A stretch of 64,000 nt of DNA, from assembly GCF_021917145.1 (NCBI RefSeq), contig NC_061061.1, positions 16,469,610 to 16,533,609 of the forward strand, given 5' to 3'. Source of the stretch: Hypomesus transpacificus. Taxonomy: Eukaryota; Chordata; Actinopteri; Osmeriformes; Osmeridae. The position numbers and the translations under genes were made by a program. Under the pieces are notes generated by a model. It did no database searches, was not told the origin of the DNA, and was given only the letters and a program-made list of their open reading frames with translations. Shown here one piece after another: positions 22,964 to 33,727 of the stretch (position 1 is its first letter; every line of letters begins with the position of its first letter).

Positions 22964-25861
22964 ATGAAGCGTTCTACAAGCCAGATGATTGCATTAGTGG
23001 GAGTTGGACTTTCCCTTGTGCAGTTTACACTGTCTTATAGTTACAGAAATTGCATCGAGGACCCAAACTCATCCCGTCAAAACTTCAGTTGCACCCGACG
23101 CTGGGTGGGGAACATCTTTGAGGACATTGTAGTTGACATTCCCCCCTCTGCCACCACACTAACAATCTCCTACAACAAATTTAAAAACATACCTGACAAC
23201 ACCTTTGCTCACCTTCCTAACCTCACAACCCTCGAGATAAATGACAACTACCAATTAAGTACCATTGGCGAGCAGGCCTTTCACAACCTGGATCATCTTC
23301 AAAGCCTTAACCTATCCTGTAACGATCTGTCACAGCTCAACAGTTTAGTGTTTCAAAATCTTTCTAATCTCACTTTTCTCTCCCTGTCTAATAACAAACT
23401 AAAGGGGCTTAAAAAAAACATATTCTCTCGATTGACCAATTTGGACACACTAATATTAAGGAAAAACCATCTGTCCAATTTCTCAGAAGTTGCTGAATCT
23501 GTGACTCACCTGCATAAATTAAAGAAACTTGACCTGTGCTTTAATGAACTAACGTCTATAAGGCATTCTACAGTCACAAGTTTACCCAAGAGCCTCACAA
23601 CCCTATATCTCTGTAGGAACCAACTATACACATTATCTTGTGCAAAGACATTCCTTGGAAACATCAACCTGTTGGATCTTTCCTATAATGAACAGCTCAA
23701 ATCTACAGCTTTTAAAAATGTGGATCTTAGGCATATTAATTATCTGCGTTTACGTTCAACTAATGTCACAATTATGAACCTGTTGAAAGTCAGTAATGTC
23801 AGAGCAAATCAAATAGACTTTTCTGGTACAGGCTTGAGCAGCAATTCACAGCTGGAGGAATTCTGTAAGCTGTTAAGAAGTAAGGTCAAACATGTCAAGA
23901 AGATGATGCTTGGAAACAATGGGATCAGGACTTTGTGGGAAAACACGTTGTCCAGCTGTCCACCAATTACCATTACCTTGGACCTTTCCAGTAACTGCCT
24001 GAGGAATATAAGCTGTCTGAAATTTCTTAAAGGACAGGACCAAATACAGAGCTTCAGTGTTGAACATAACCATCTCACTACCCTAAGGTCGTGCAAACGA
24101 ATGCACCCCTCTCTAAAAAATATGAAAGAAATAAGCTATCGATACAATCGCATACTGAAGGTAAATGACTTTGCTTTTCACCAAACCCCAAATATAAAGA
24201 CTTTAGAGCTCAACATAAACACAATTGCCTATCTTGACCGTAAGGCTCTAAAGGGGCTGAAAACCCTTGAAACACTTCGTTTGGACAACAACCTCTTAAC
24301 AGATCTGTTTAATGACACCTTTGAAGATCTGCTTAGCCTACAAACTCTGAATCTTCGTAACAACCGCATAGCTGTTATTTTTGACAGAACGTTTTTTTCC
24401 CTGACAAACCTCACAACCTTAGATCTTGGGGGGAACAAAATCAGTCAGTTTCAGAAGTTGGCCCTAGAAGGACTCAAAAGTCTGAAAAAACTCTACCTGG
24501 ATGGCAATAATTTAAAGCAGATAGACAGCACTCAATTCAGAGCGTTTCAAGACACACTTCAAGTGCTCGACCTACAAAGGAATCTGATTAGATACCTCTC
24601 TGAATGTGTTCATTCTCCATTTGTGAACTTAACCAAGCTCCGGGATCTGAAACTGGATGGTCAGATGCCCTATGGCATCACCTTGTTACCTCATGCTTTC
24701 TTTCGTGGCCTGAGTTCCCTGACGGCCCTCTACCTTACTAATAATCATATCAACAACTTTGCAACAGATGCTTTCGATGATCTGACAGGCTTAAATTTCC
24801 TCACGTTGGACAACTCTTGTGCAGGGGTGGTGCTGCTGCAACCAGGCGTCTTCAAAAACCTGCGTAACTTGCGCAAGCTGATAGCCGAGAACATGGGCAT
24901 CCAGAACTTTTCCAAAGAGGTTTTTGGGAATTTGACATCTTTGCAGGTCTTGCAGCTCAACCATAACGTGATGCCGACCTTAGACGTGGATGTACTGGAG
25001 GCACTGCCAAAGCTGCGATACCTGGACATACGTAACATCCCTTTCAGCTGTACCTGCCCCAACAATAACCTGCAGAACTGGACAGTACAAAATACACAAG
25101 TTCAGATAGTTTACCTCTACAATTTGACCTGCCCAGAAGAGACAAATATCCACTTTGTCAACTTTGACACCAAGGTTTGCTTCATTGACCTCGGGCAGTA
25201 TCTCTTCATGAGCACGTACATTGTGATTATTCTAACAATGCTCATCCCTATCCTTTACACCAAGCTGTATTGGAAAATGAAGTACAGCTACTATGTGTTC
25301 AGGTCCTGGTTTAGCGAAAGCTGGCGCCGACTAAGGGAGGAAGAGGAAGTGTATGAATATGATGCATTCATCTCTTATAACTCTGCAGATGAGTCATGGG
25401 TGCTGGAACATCTGCTGCCGAATTTGGAGGGGAACGGGTCCAATTTTAAACTGTGTCTGCATCACCGTGACTTTGAGCTGGGTCGTTATATCGTCGACAA
25501 CATTGTCTCTGCTGTATACGGCAGTCGCAAGACTATCTGTGTGGTCAGCAAGGACTTCCTTCGCAGTGAGTGGTGCTCACTAGAGATCCAGCTGGCTAGT
25601 TACAGGCTGTTCCATGACCTTCGAGATGTCCTCCTTCTGGTATTCCTCGAGCCCATCCCTGAAAGACAGCTGTCTGCCTACCACCGCATGAGAAAGGTCA
25701 TGCTGAAGAAAACCTACCTTCAGTGGCCTGAGGCAGACTGCAGTGACCCAGTGCAAGCCCAGGAGCTGTTCTGGAACCATCTGAGGAGAGCTCTCAGTAC
25801 TGGGAGTAGCAGGGTTGAGGAACTGGGGGAGAAGTGGAGAGAGGATAAGAATGCCACGTAA
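22964..25861 (+). CDS. tlr21: Toll-like receptor, TLR11-superfamily, best fit TLR21
   Basis: Endosomal-type pattern receptor; chicken TLR21 senses CpG DNA and fish TLR21 is thought to do the same. Single uninterrupted coding exon of 965 residues. I start at the ATG at 22964 (context CAACCAAGATGA), which begins a signal peptide (MKRSTSQMIALVGVGLSLVQ). Upstream in-frame codons lack an ATG. The ectodomain, about residues 50-690, is a long run of leucine-rich repeats (LxxLxLxxN throughout). A cysteine cap begins FSCTCPNNN near 692. The transmembrane helix is about 745-768. The TIR domain spans about 797-940, with box 1 YDAFISY, box 2 LCLHHRDFELG near 835 and box 3 FW near 935. The BB-loop position usually held by proline is leucine. 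A polyadenylation signal ATTAAA is at 26335-26340. The TLR identity is certain. TLR21 rather than TLR13 or TLR22 rests on recalled TIR phrases (ERQLSAYHRMRKVMLKKTYL) and length. Confidence 0.85.
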   Translation: MKRSTSQMIALVGVGLSLVQFTLSYSYRNCIEDPNSSRQNFSCTRRWVGNIFEDIVVDIPPSATTLTISYNKFKNIPDNTFAHLPNLTTLEINDNYQLSTIGEQAFHNLDHLQSLNLSCNDLSQLNSLVFQNLSNLTFLSLSNNKLKGLKKNIFSRLTNLDTLILRKNHLSNFSEVAESVTHLHKLKKLDLCFNELTSIRHSTVTSLPKSLTTLYLCRNQLYTLSCAKTFLGNINLLDLSYNEQLKSTAFKNVDLRHINYLRLRSTNVTIMNLLKVSNVRANQIDFSGTGLSSNSQLEEFCKLLRSKVKHVKKMMLGNNGIRTLWENTLSSCPPITITLDLSSNCLRNISCLKFLKGQDQIQSFSVEHNHLTTLRSCKRMHPSLKNMKEISYRYNRILKVNDFAFHQTPNIKTLELNINTIAYLDRKALKGLKTLETLRLDNNLLTDLFNDTFEDLLSLQTLNLRNNRIAVIFDRTFFSLTNLTTLDLGGNKISQFQKLALEGLKSLKKLYLDGNNLKQIDSTQFRAFQDTLQVLDLQRNLIRYLSECVHSPFVNLTKLRDLKLDGQMPYGITLLPHAFFRGLSSLTALYLTNNHINNFATDAFDDLTGLNFLTLDNSCAGVVLLQPGVFKNLRNLRKLIAENMGIQNFSKEVFGNLTSLQVLQLNHNVMPTLDVDVLEALPKLRYLDIRNIPFSCTCPNNNLQNWTVQNTQVQIVYLYNLTCPEETNIHFVNFDTKVCFIDLGQYLFMSTYIVIILTMLIPILYTKLYWKMKYSYYVFRSWFSESWRRLREEEEVYEYDAFISYNSADESWVLEHLLPNLEGNGSNFKLCLHHRDFELGRYIVDNIVSAVYGSRKTICVVSKDFLRSEWCSLEIQLASYRLFHDLRDVLLLVFLEPIPERQLSAYHRMRKVMLKKTYLQWPEADCSDPVQAQELFWNHLRRALSTGSSRVEELGEKWREDKNAT

Positions 25862-26581
25862 CACAGTGAGAATTATGAAGAAAATGAAACCATGGATGAT
25901 GAAAGACAACACCTGCTGCCTTGATGGAGCACCTGTTTTCGGTCCCTAAGGACTTGATCAGCACAGCAACAACCTAAAATGTGACCCTAAGGCATTATAG
26001 TCACAATATTAACCATTTACAAATGAGCTTGTAATCAATGTAATTTACTCCCTTGGCAATGACAGAAAAGAAAGATCAAAGATGATGTATTTCACTCGTT
26101 TTATTACAGATGATATACATGTGCTAAGTGTGTCTGGTAATCTGAGTAATTCCAGTAGGTTCAGGAGGCAAAAAAGACAGGCATTGAATGCTTTAAAGTT
26201 TCCTTTGAATTCACATGCATTTAAGCTCAGCGACAAAAAAATGCCTGACCCACTATTACTACTTAAAATGTACATTTCCTCTTCTCTCCACAACGTAAAA
26301 CTCACACTTTTTTTCTTTAACATGTTTCTATGACATTAAAACAATATTCTGATACTAAATATAGTCATAATTGTGTTTTCAATGTCGACTGTTGTTTACT
26401 ACATATTACAAAGATGAAAAATACTTTGGCCTTCAAATCATCTCTGCATACTTCATCACATGAACACAGGGTGTATTGTTATCTGTAAACAATAAGTTTT
26501 GATGGTATATTCCCTCACAATATAAAATGGTTTAGGCACTGGGCACAGGTTTGTCTGTGGGTGGGTCTAGTGGATGTGGAA
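25862..26581. other. Convergent 3' region between tlr21 and prr19-like
   Basis: The plus-strand ATTAAA at 26335-26340 (for tlr21) lies beyond the minus-strand AATAAA at 26105-26100 (for prr19-like). If both signals are used, the two 3' untranslated regions overlap by about 230 bases. No coding sequence was seen. Confidence 0.4.
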
Positions 26582-29522
26582 TCAGTACAGTCTCATTGGG
26601 GGAAAGGACCATTTTTCTGGACTGGGGAAGGCTGGCAGGAAGGCCCTGGAAGGGGACAGGCCTCTCTCCAGCATGTGGGACGGAGGGTAATAGGCCATGT
26701 CGGGACAGTGGGACACGGGTGTGGGGCTGGGTGGGGGTCGGTTGAAGCGGTAGAAAGGGTGGAGCTGGCGATTCTCTGACGAATGTTGAGGTGGAGCAGA
26801 TGAGGAAGAAGAGGAAGGACGTAAACGGCTCCTGTCAAGTTCAAAAGGATCTCGACGCCGCAGATGTTTAGGATCGCCCTCTGGTGTCCACATACGGTTC
26901 TGCACGAAAGACTGCCTGCTCCTGTCATGCAACTGAAGCCCACCACCTCTCTCTATCGCTGTTCCTGTTTGGTTGGAAAAGCTTAAACCCGGGTCATACC
27001 TCCAGTTATCAAAGCAATCCTCCCTCAGTGTCTCTCTCGCTCCCCTCGTCAAGTGTTCGTCCCAGGGGCGAGGAGGACAAGCTTGCCCCCCCCGCTGTGT
27101 GGCGGAGGGAGGATCAAACATGTGGTGGGGCGACGACGCACCAGATGGCAGGATGTCCATTTGAAAACTGGAGGAGGCGGGCGGTCTGAATAACTCCCCA
27201 AAAAGATCTCCCACATGCTCCACAGTATGGTTGGTGGCCCATGGAACAGACTGAAATCACACAAATAGGAAAGCAATGGTCGGTTCCCATACATTATCTA
27301 TCGAAATTCAACACCAAAAGTTTAAGTCAGAGATACTTGCACAGAGCAGGAAAGAAAACAACACTGTTGTATGTGTGGGATTTATGCAGACAGATTTCAT
27401 GTAGACATTTAAATCTGTTATATCCTGACAAATCATCGGGGGCTGAGCACCCTGAATGTTCCTGCTCTCACCGTGCCCTGGCCCCGCTGTGACTGTCCAT
27501 CCATCTGTGACTGAGGTGGAGAGACCCTGAGGGGACACAGCTGTTTCCTCCTCCTCTTGAGCCCTGGTGGTCTCTGTGGCTCCAGACTGGAGGACTGCTC
27601 CATGCCTGTCTCTGCGGAACCAGACGGACCTGTGGTTAGCAGAACACATAGAATATATATTTTTGTTTAAAGGAGTAGTAGCAGCAGTGGTACTACGGTA
27701 ATTTGTAGTTAAACTACTAGTAGCAGTAGTCAGGCAGTGAGTTAATGTGTTTTGGGAGAGTGGCGTTGAAAGTTACATTTACATTTCGTCAATTAGCAGA
27801 CGCTCTTATCCAGAGCGACTTACAGTAAGTACAGGGACATTCCCCTGAGGCAAGCAGGGTGAAGTGCCTTGCCCAAGGACACAACATCTTTTGGGACGGC
27901 CGGGAATCGAACTGGCAGATTACTTTATCTGAATCCTTCAGATTACTAGCCCGATTCCCTAACCGCTCAGCCACCTGACTCGCTGATATCCCTACCTTCC
28001 CACCTGACTGGGTAGGGATGTTTTGGTTAGAAAAATTGCGTACCTACCCAGCCTTTAATATCCAGTAGATCATACACACATTTGATAACTGGGCCAGTGC
28101 CTCACCTGCTGGTTGGGTCCCACTGACCCGATCAACAGCAGGGGGTCTGCTGCTCAGGCCCTGGGGCGCCCGGACGGGCCTGGTACCGAAGCTGAGACGC
28201 CGCTGCACCTTGAGGAGGTTCTCCTGGAGCTGAGGGCCATGCCTGTCCCTGAGGGCCTGCAGAAGCACCTCCCTGCTCTCCACCAGCAAGTGTCTCCGAC
28301 TGAGAAGGGGCAGCTCCAGAGACCTGCAGAGACGAGCCGCCACCGCGCTCACAGGGTTGGGCCTGCGCGCTTGATCTGTCTGCTGGGGGTCTAAGCTCGC
28401 ACTGACCCGGGTGTCTAAGGAGGCCTGGGCTGGTTGGGGGCTGGGGCTGCCTGACTGTGTGCAAGGCTGTAGATATCCAATGTTTTGAGGGGTCTCCTTC
28501 TGACTGAGGGCATTCACTTGTGTGTCCTTGAGCCTTGAGTTTTCTTTCTGCCCTTTGAGGGGAAGTAGATATTTGAACACAGTTTCAGGAACCACGTGCC
28601 TTCCCTCTTTGCTTTCAACTGCCGGTTTGTGGAAGGGGCTGTCTGTTGATGAGAGTAGAGCAATGTCGCAGTCTGATGACGTCGCAGGGCCCTGTTGTCT
28701 CTGACCTGGAGTGATGCCGGATCCATAGCTGTTAGAACGGCTGGCTAAATTCCCCTCCTCTTCTACAGAAACCTGAATACATGTATTATTGTTTGGTACA
28801 ATTCCATGTGCATCCCCACCTGAGCAAGCTGTGATGTCCAATGTAGATTTGCAGTTGCTCCTGACTTTTGTACTAGTTGTGGCCCTTTCGGTCTTCCTGT
28901 TATCTGAAGCTTTATCGGTTTTGCAAACACCAACTTCTTCTGTGTTGCAAACTGGCCCAGGAGAGGAGGGGAAAATGGGAGAGTTCAGAGCAGGAGGTAG
29001 AGGTGCGCTGTGGTTCTTCTTCCCTCCCCAACGCCGCCCAGTTTCCAGCTTCCTCTGCTCACCCAGCAAGCGCTCGATGTCAATGGACTTCACCTCATGG
29101 TTGAACAGGCCGTGGTGCCCAGTGAGACGGCTGTCTGTGATGATGCTAGGCTCCTGCGCGGAGGGGAAGACTCGGGCAAACGGGGCGTCTTTTCGTGAAG
29201 GAGGGCAAGTGATGCTTTGACAGCAGCCATGACAGTGGTCCCTCTCTTTATGGTTTTGGTGAAGACGGTGGTGTTGCGATATTTTCTTTGATCCTTCTCC
29301 CTCGCATCCTCGTACATGGTTCCTTTCCTTGCGTGTTTTCAGTCTTTTGACTTTGTGCTTTTGGCTATGTTTGGCATCTGTGTGGCCTGTGCAACATGTG
29401 TATTTTGAGGTGCATCTCATAATTGGGCTACAGCTTTTTCCTGAAGTCTTCTGGTGCTTTCTGAAGATATGAAGTATATTCTGCTTGTCAGTTAAGACTT
29501 TCCCATGTGAGTTGCTCATCAT
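26582..29522 (-). CDS. prr19: Proline-rich protein 19-like (meiotic crossover factor candidate)
   Basis: Three coding exons on the minus strand: 29522-28106, 27629-27472 and 27250-26582, junction phases 1 and 0, 747 residues. Mouse PRR19 works with the cyclin-like CNTD1 to promote meiotic crossing-over (recalled). The exon starts at an acceptor (CTATTGCCAG, ending 29537); two ATGs follow at 29522 and 29519. The N-terminal third is basic with Cys/His-rich runs. A conserved-looking block SRLTGHHGLFNHEVKSIDIE lies about residues 130-150. Near the end of exon 1 is a helical block with SRRHLLVESREVLLQALRDR. The C-terminal exon is Pro/Ser/Arg-rich with YYPPSHMLERG. Naming rests on the head-to-head position with pafah1b3, as in human, plus recalled similarity of the two blocks. 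It is much longer than human PRR19 (about 356). A SINE lies in the first intron. Confidence 0.65.
27774..27982 (-). mobile_element. tRNA-derived SINE, full length, in prr19-like intron
   Basis: Complete reverse-oriented copy: tail ACATTTACATTTCGTCAATT, body with CAGGGTGAAGTGCCTTGCCC, and tRNA-like head ending AACCGCTCAGCCACCTGACT. A short direct internal duplication around GGCAGATTACTTTATCTGAA interrupts the B-box region. Because the host gene is on the minus strand, the SINE is in the sense direction of that intron. Confidence 0.9.
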
Positions 29523-31382
29523 TAGGTGGATGACAACTGGCAATAGATAGATGGAAGAAATAGCACAGCATTAACAAATTTGTTTGAATAATTTGTAGTT
29601 ATTCTTGGGAATTACATTTATAAGCGAATATATATATAGCACAGAAATCAAGATACTGTAGCTTGCTTCCTTACTATTCTTCCAGACATTAGATTTTCAG
29701 AGGCGATAGAAATCATGGTAAAATGATACCAGTATTTTTTCACACTTAAAATAAGCATCTACCATTAGCGGTTGGATCGATCTCAATGTCCGACGTGGTG
29801 TTAGCTTAGCATTATGCTAGAAACACTACAGCACTGTGCTTCTAGCGCTAGAACCTATGTCGCTTTGGATAAACCGTTTGCTAAATGAATCAAATTAAAA
29901 TTATTTAAAGGATACTTTAACAGTAGTTCACTGAACTGTAGTCTAACTTCTTACTCACGGTCATTTGACTACTGTAGTTGCTGTAGTCTCGATCATTAGT
30001 CACCCAGCTAGCCTAATTAACTCAATTGGCGCAGGTGCAAAACAATTTGCTACAGTAATTACTGTAGAATAGCCAATATTAGACACGCCGCAAGTACCGC
30101 ACAGTACAGTGGTGCGTAGTCCAGTAGTAGCTTGTTGATGAAAATGTCAAAACATTCAACCTATTTCGTTACATGTGGTTTCTGAATTCACCCAACATTA
30201 TACGGATATACCTAATTGACGTTGCTAGCTATAGATGACAAGCAAAAATGAAACGATACAATAAACGAAGTCCTGGGGTCGTGCTAAACAATGAAACATT
30301 GATTTTCGTTTGAATTGTCGGTTGCGGGGCAACATTCAGTTCGCTCTCTTCCTAGCAACTTTGGTTGATCAACTAGAGCCAGGAGGGGGATAAGCGTGAG
30401 TTGTTTTGGCGTACTATTAGACCACTACATTCATTTGACTGGATTATTTAAATGCAAACGTTAAAAAGGGGGTTAGTCTGACAAAAATCACTCAACATCT
30501 TTAAATCCTAGTTCAGTAATGTCATACACTCCCCAGTTTATTTTATTTTCATCTCTTAAATTTGGTTGGGGATTTATAACTTAATCATTAGGCCAGTTTG
30601 CTCTCATGGAGAAGTAATTAAAGAAGATTCCCATACAAGCCTGCGCCATAGTGTAAATGGTGGGGCACCAGCAGACAGCAGACTCGTGAGGAGCGTGTGT
30701 TAGTACCGCCCTTTCAGCTCGGCAGTCTATGAATGGACGAGTCCAAGACGGACCTCTTTAATATTTATGTAGCTATCAGATAATTTAAACTTGTCGGTCC
30801 TATTGTATTGCACATAAACATCAATTAAATTGATTACTGACATATATATACAAACATGAAATCCTTCAAAGGGAAACCTTCGTCAGTAGACATAAGCTAA
30901 AAAAAATGTTCGAACTGGCCAACTCCCCCACTTTGGTTAATGGTAAATTCGGCCCTGAAATGATTTTTTACTTTCAGGAACTACTGAAAAATAAACCAAG
31001 CTCGACAAGGTAGTGCGTTCATTTACTTGTTTTGAAACAAATGAAACCGTTTATTAATTATGGTTGTTTCACCCATGCATCCAACGGCTAGTGCACGTCT
31101 TACGTTTGCATTTTGCATTGTCAGGCTACTCGCTAAAGCAGAGCAGTTCTACTGGCATCCTCACATGGCAAAGGGATCGTTAGCTTGATCGCTAGTTAGC
31201 TAGCTCTCAATGCCACAATCCACAACGTTAGGCTAACTGTCCAGTTTCCTTGCATTTACCAGTGCTTTTCATGTATAAAACCCATGGATGATTTACGTAG
31301 TCCATTAACTACTACGTAAACCACGATGTGCACACAGCCGGGCAAACACGGCTATCTTTGTTTTTCTTTTCAGTAACCAAAG
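29523..31382. promoter_or_regulatory. Head-to-head intergenic region between prr19-like and pafah1b3
   Basis: 1.86 kb shared by two divergent genes. Acceptor-like sites just upstream of both coding starts (ending at 29537 on minus and 31373 on plus) imply a non-coding first exon for each, so the actual bidirectional promoter is inside this stretch. It contains an RFX-like palindrome at 30321-30333 (GTTGCGGGGCAAC) and a half-site CCTAGCAAC at 30351-30359. A SINE-tail remnant is at 29858-29900. No TATA box stands out. Confidence 0.45.
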
Positions 31383-33206
31383 ATGAGCGCAGGAGAATGT
31401 AACCCCGCCGCCACACCCACCTCTTGTGTGGACGTGCAAGGAGATGGACGATGGATGTCTTTGGTGTGTTGTTTATCTGGTCTTAAGATACGTCTTAACC
31501 ATATTATCTAAAGTAGTCCCTTATTACAGCTCAGGACATCTCCTCAATTAGGCTACCTACAATTTCATATATGTTGTGACATATATTTGTTTTTGTCTGA
31601 ATTCCTTGCAATAGACAATATGACTTGTGTAATTTGTTATTTGAATCAAGTAATCGTCCATTTTCACCATTTTTACCTGGAGGTAGAGAGCATGCTTTAA
31701 CAACCACTGGTACTTGTTTGTAAACTCGCATGCATACGATACTGTAGATATTGATTTTAATCTGCTGATTGTTGCAATTGCCAGTTTTTAGATGTATTAA
31801 CATACCTGTTGTTCATGTTCATAGCACAATCGCTTTGTTTCGGACAGCAAGGGCAAGGAACCTGACGTCCTGTTTGTTGGGGACTCTCTTGTACAGCTTT
31901 TGCACCAATTTGAGGTAATATACAGTACATGTTCATTGACTGTATTCCAATTTTCAATCTAAACCTCGTTCCCAGGTCAATTATCTACATTTCAAACCAA
32001 AGGGCTCCCACTCCTATATGGTTCAAACATGTTGTGAGGCTCTTTTTGTACATGTGGAGAAAGCCAGACTCTTTACATTTGTGAAAACTTTGAAGTTGTC
32101 TTTTGATGTTTTATTACATGTAGTCTAATATTAATTACTATTAATACGATATCCGTCAATCTGGTTCAAATGATTTGAAATTATGTGTCCTTGTTTTTGT
32201 CAGGTGTGGAGAAAGTTGTTTTCTCCCCTCCACACTCTAAACTTTGGTGTAGGCGGTGATGCCACACAGCACGTCTTATGGAGGCTGGGCAATGGAGAGT
32301 TGGACCACATCAGCCCGAAGGTATGCATAGGGGAGTCAGATGGCTGAGCGGTGAGGGAGTCGGGCTAGTAATCAGAAGGTTGCTGGATCGATTCCCCGCC
32401 GTGCCACATGATGTTGTGTCCTTGGGCAAGGCACTTCACCCTACTTGCCTTGCCTACTTGACTAGATGTGAATGTAGTGGTGACAACCTCAACTTAGCAT
32501 GTCCCTAGACCAAAAAACATTGTAATCATTAGTCCACATGCTTTGTAATCAAGGATCATTTTCATTTTAGTAATGAAATTGCCAGCTTTACTACTATGGT
32601 GTTCTTTGCTGTTTATTCATAGGTTGTGGTTCTGTGGGTGGGCACCAACAACCATGGCCACACTGCAGAGCAGGTCTGTGGAGGCATCATGGCTATTGTC
32701 CAGCTCATCAAGAACAAGCTGCCCAATGCCCACACCCTCGTTCTGGTAGGTTTGTGACCCTGCTGTCTGTCTTGTCCTTTTGCTCTGTGGATTTTGTGAG
32801 CTCGGATAGTTTTCAGATTGTGGTTGCTATTCATAAAATTTGAAAAAAAAAATGTTGACAGTTTGTTTATAGCTGTCCGATACTGTCTGCTCTCAGTATT
32901 CGTCGGTCACGTCCTGTCAGTCTAATCTTTCATTGTCACCCACAGGGATTGCTACCCAGGGGTCGGTTGTCCAACCCTCTGCGAGAGAAGAACAGCCTGG
33001 TTAACCAGCTAGTCCAGGAGGGTGTGTCTTCACTCCCCCACGCCTCCTTTCTCAACGTGGACCCCGGCTTTGTGCTGTCAGACGGAAGCATCTCCCACCA
33101 GGATATGTACGACTACCTCCACCTCACACCCAAGGCCTACCACGCCGTGTGCACGCCCCTACATGCACACGTCAAGACCCTGCTGGAGAGACCGGCAGAG
33201 AACTGA
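31383..33206 (+). CDS. pafah1b3: Platelet-activating factor acetylhydrolase 1B catalytic subunit (alpha-1/gamma)
   Basis: Cytosolic SGNH-fold serine esterase that removes the acetyl group from platelet-activating factor. It pairs with the alpha-2 subunit and LIS1. Five coding exons, all in phase 0: 31383-31463, 31825-31914, 32204-32320, 32623-32745 and 32946-33206, giving 223 residues (human 231). The catalytic triad is visible: Ser48 in VGDSLVQ, Asp193 and His196 in DYLHL. Oxyanion-hole residues are in FGVGGDAT (around Gly75) and WVGTNNHGH (Asn105). The N-terminus contains VQGDGRWMSL, typical of the family. PAFAH1B2 is the main alternative; the head-to-head prr19-like neighbour and GHTAEQVCGG favour B3. 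The start sits nine bases after an acceptor (TTTTCTTTTCAG), so a 5' non-coding exon exists. A candidate polyadenylation signal is at 34414-34419. Confidence 0.93.
32331..32477 (+). mobile_element. tRNA-derived SINE in pafah1b3 intron 3
   Basis: Plus-oriented copy starting 11 bases after the exon 3 donor: GGGAGTCAGATGGCTGAGCG, then AGGTTGCTGGATCGATTCCC, then TTGGGCAAGGCACTTCACCC. The tail is shortened and diverged (CTTGACTAGATGTGAATGTA). Confidence 0.88.
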
Positions 33207-33412
33207 AGACCCCCCCCCCCCCGCCTTACACTTGATACCCACTTTCCAGAACATACACACTACTGTAGTCTCCCCCCTTTCCCTCCCCCTGCCCTTCAGT
33301 CCTGAGGAATGTGATGGTGTACAGTTTTTGGTCCCAGCAACACACTGTTAAGATCGATGTTCCTTGTTTTAACTCGATCGACAAGGCCCTGGGGGTTTCC
33401 TCCAGAGATCAG

Positions 33413-33727
33413 TGCTGTGCTGATCAGCGCTGTTCAGTGCTGTGCTGATCAGTGCTGTGCTGATTAGTGCAGTGCTGATTAGTGCTGTGCTGATCAGTGC
33501 TGTGCTGATCAGTGCTGTTCAGTGCTGTGCTGATTAGTGCTGTGCTGATCAGTGCTGTGCTGATCAGTGCTGTTCAGTGCTGTGCTGATTAGTGCTGTGC
33601 TGATTAGTGCTGTGCTGATCAGTGCTGTGCTGATCAGTGCTGTGCTGATCAGTGCTGTGCTGATTAGTGCTGTGCTGATCAGTGCTGTGCTGTGCTGATC
33701 AGTGCTGTGCTGATTAGTGCTGTGCTG
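33413..33727 (+). repeat. 15-base minisatellite TGCTGTGCTGATCAG
   Basis: About 20 units of TGCTGTGCTGATCAG with two recurrent variants: one with ATTAG in place of ATCAG, one shortened to TGCTGTTCAG. It lies 207 bases after the pafah1b3 stop and well before the candidate polyadenylation signal at 34414, so it probably sits in the 3' untranslated region. It creates a long artefactual frame on the minus strand encoding repeated STALI. Confidence 0.95.

Noticed and set aside
28789-29220. 143-residue plus-strand frame and other frames opposite prr19-like exons
   Set aside because: Antisense shadows of the minus-strand exon 1; no splice logic or domain of their own.
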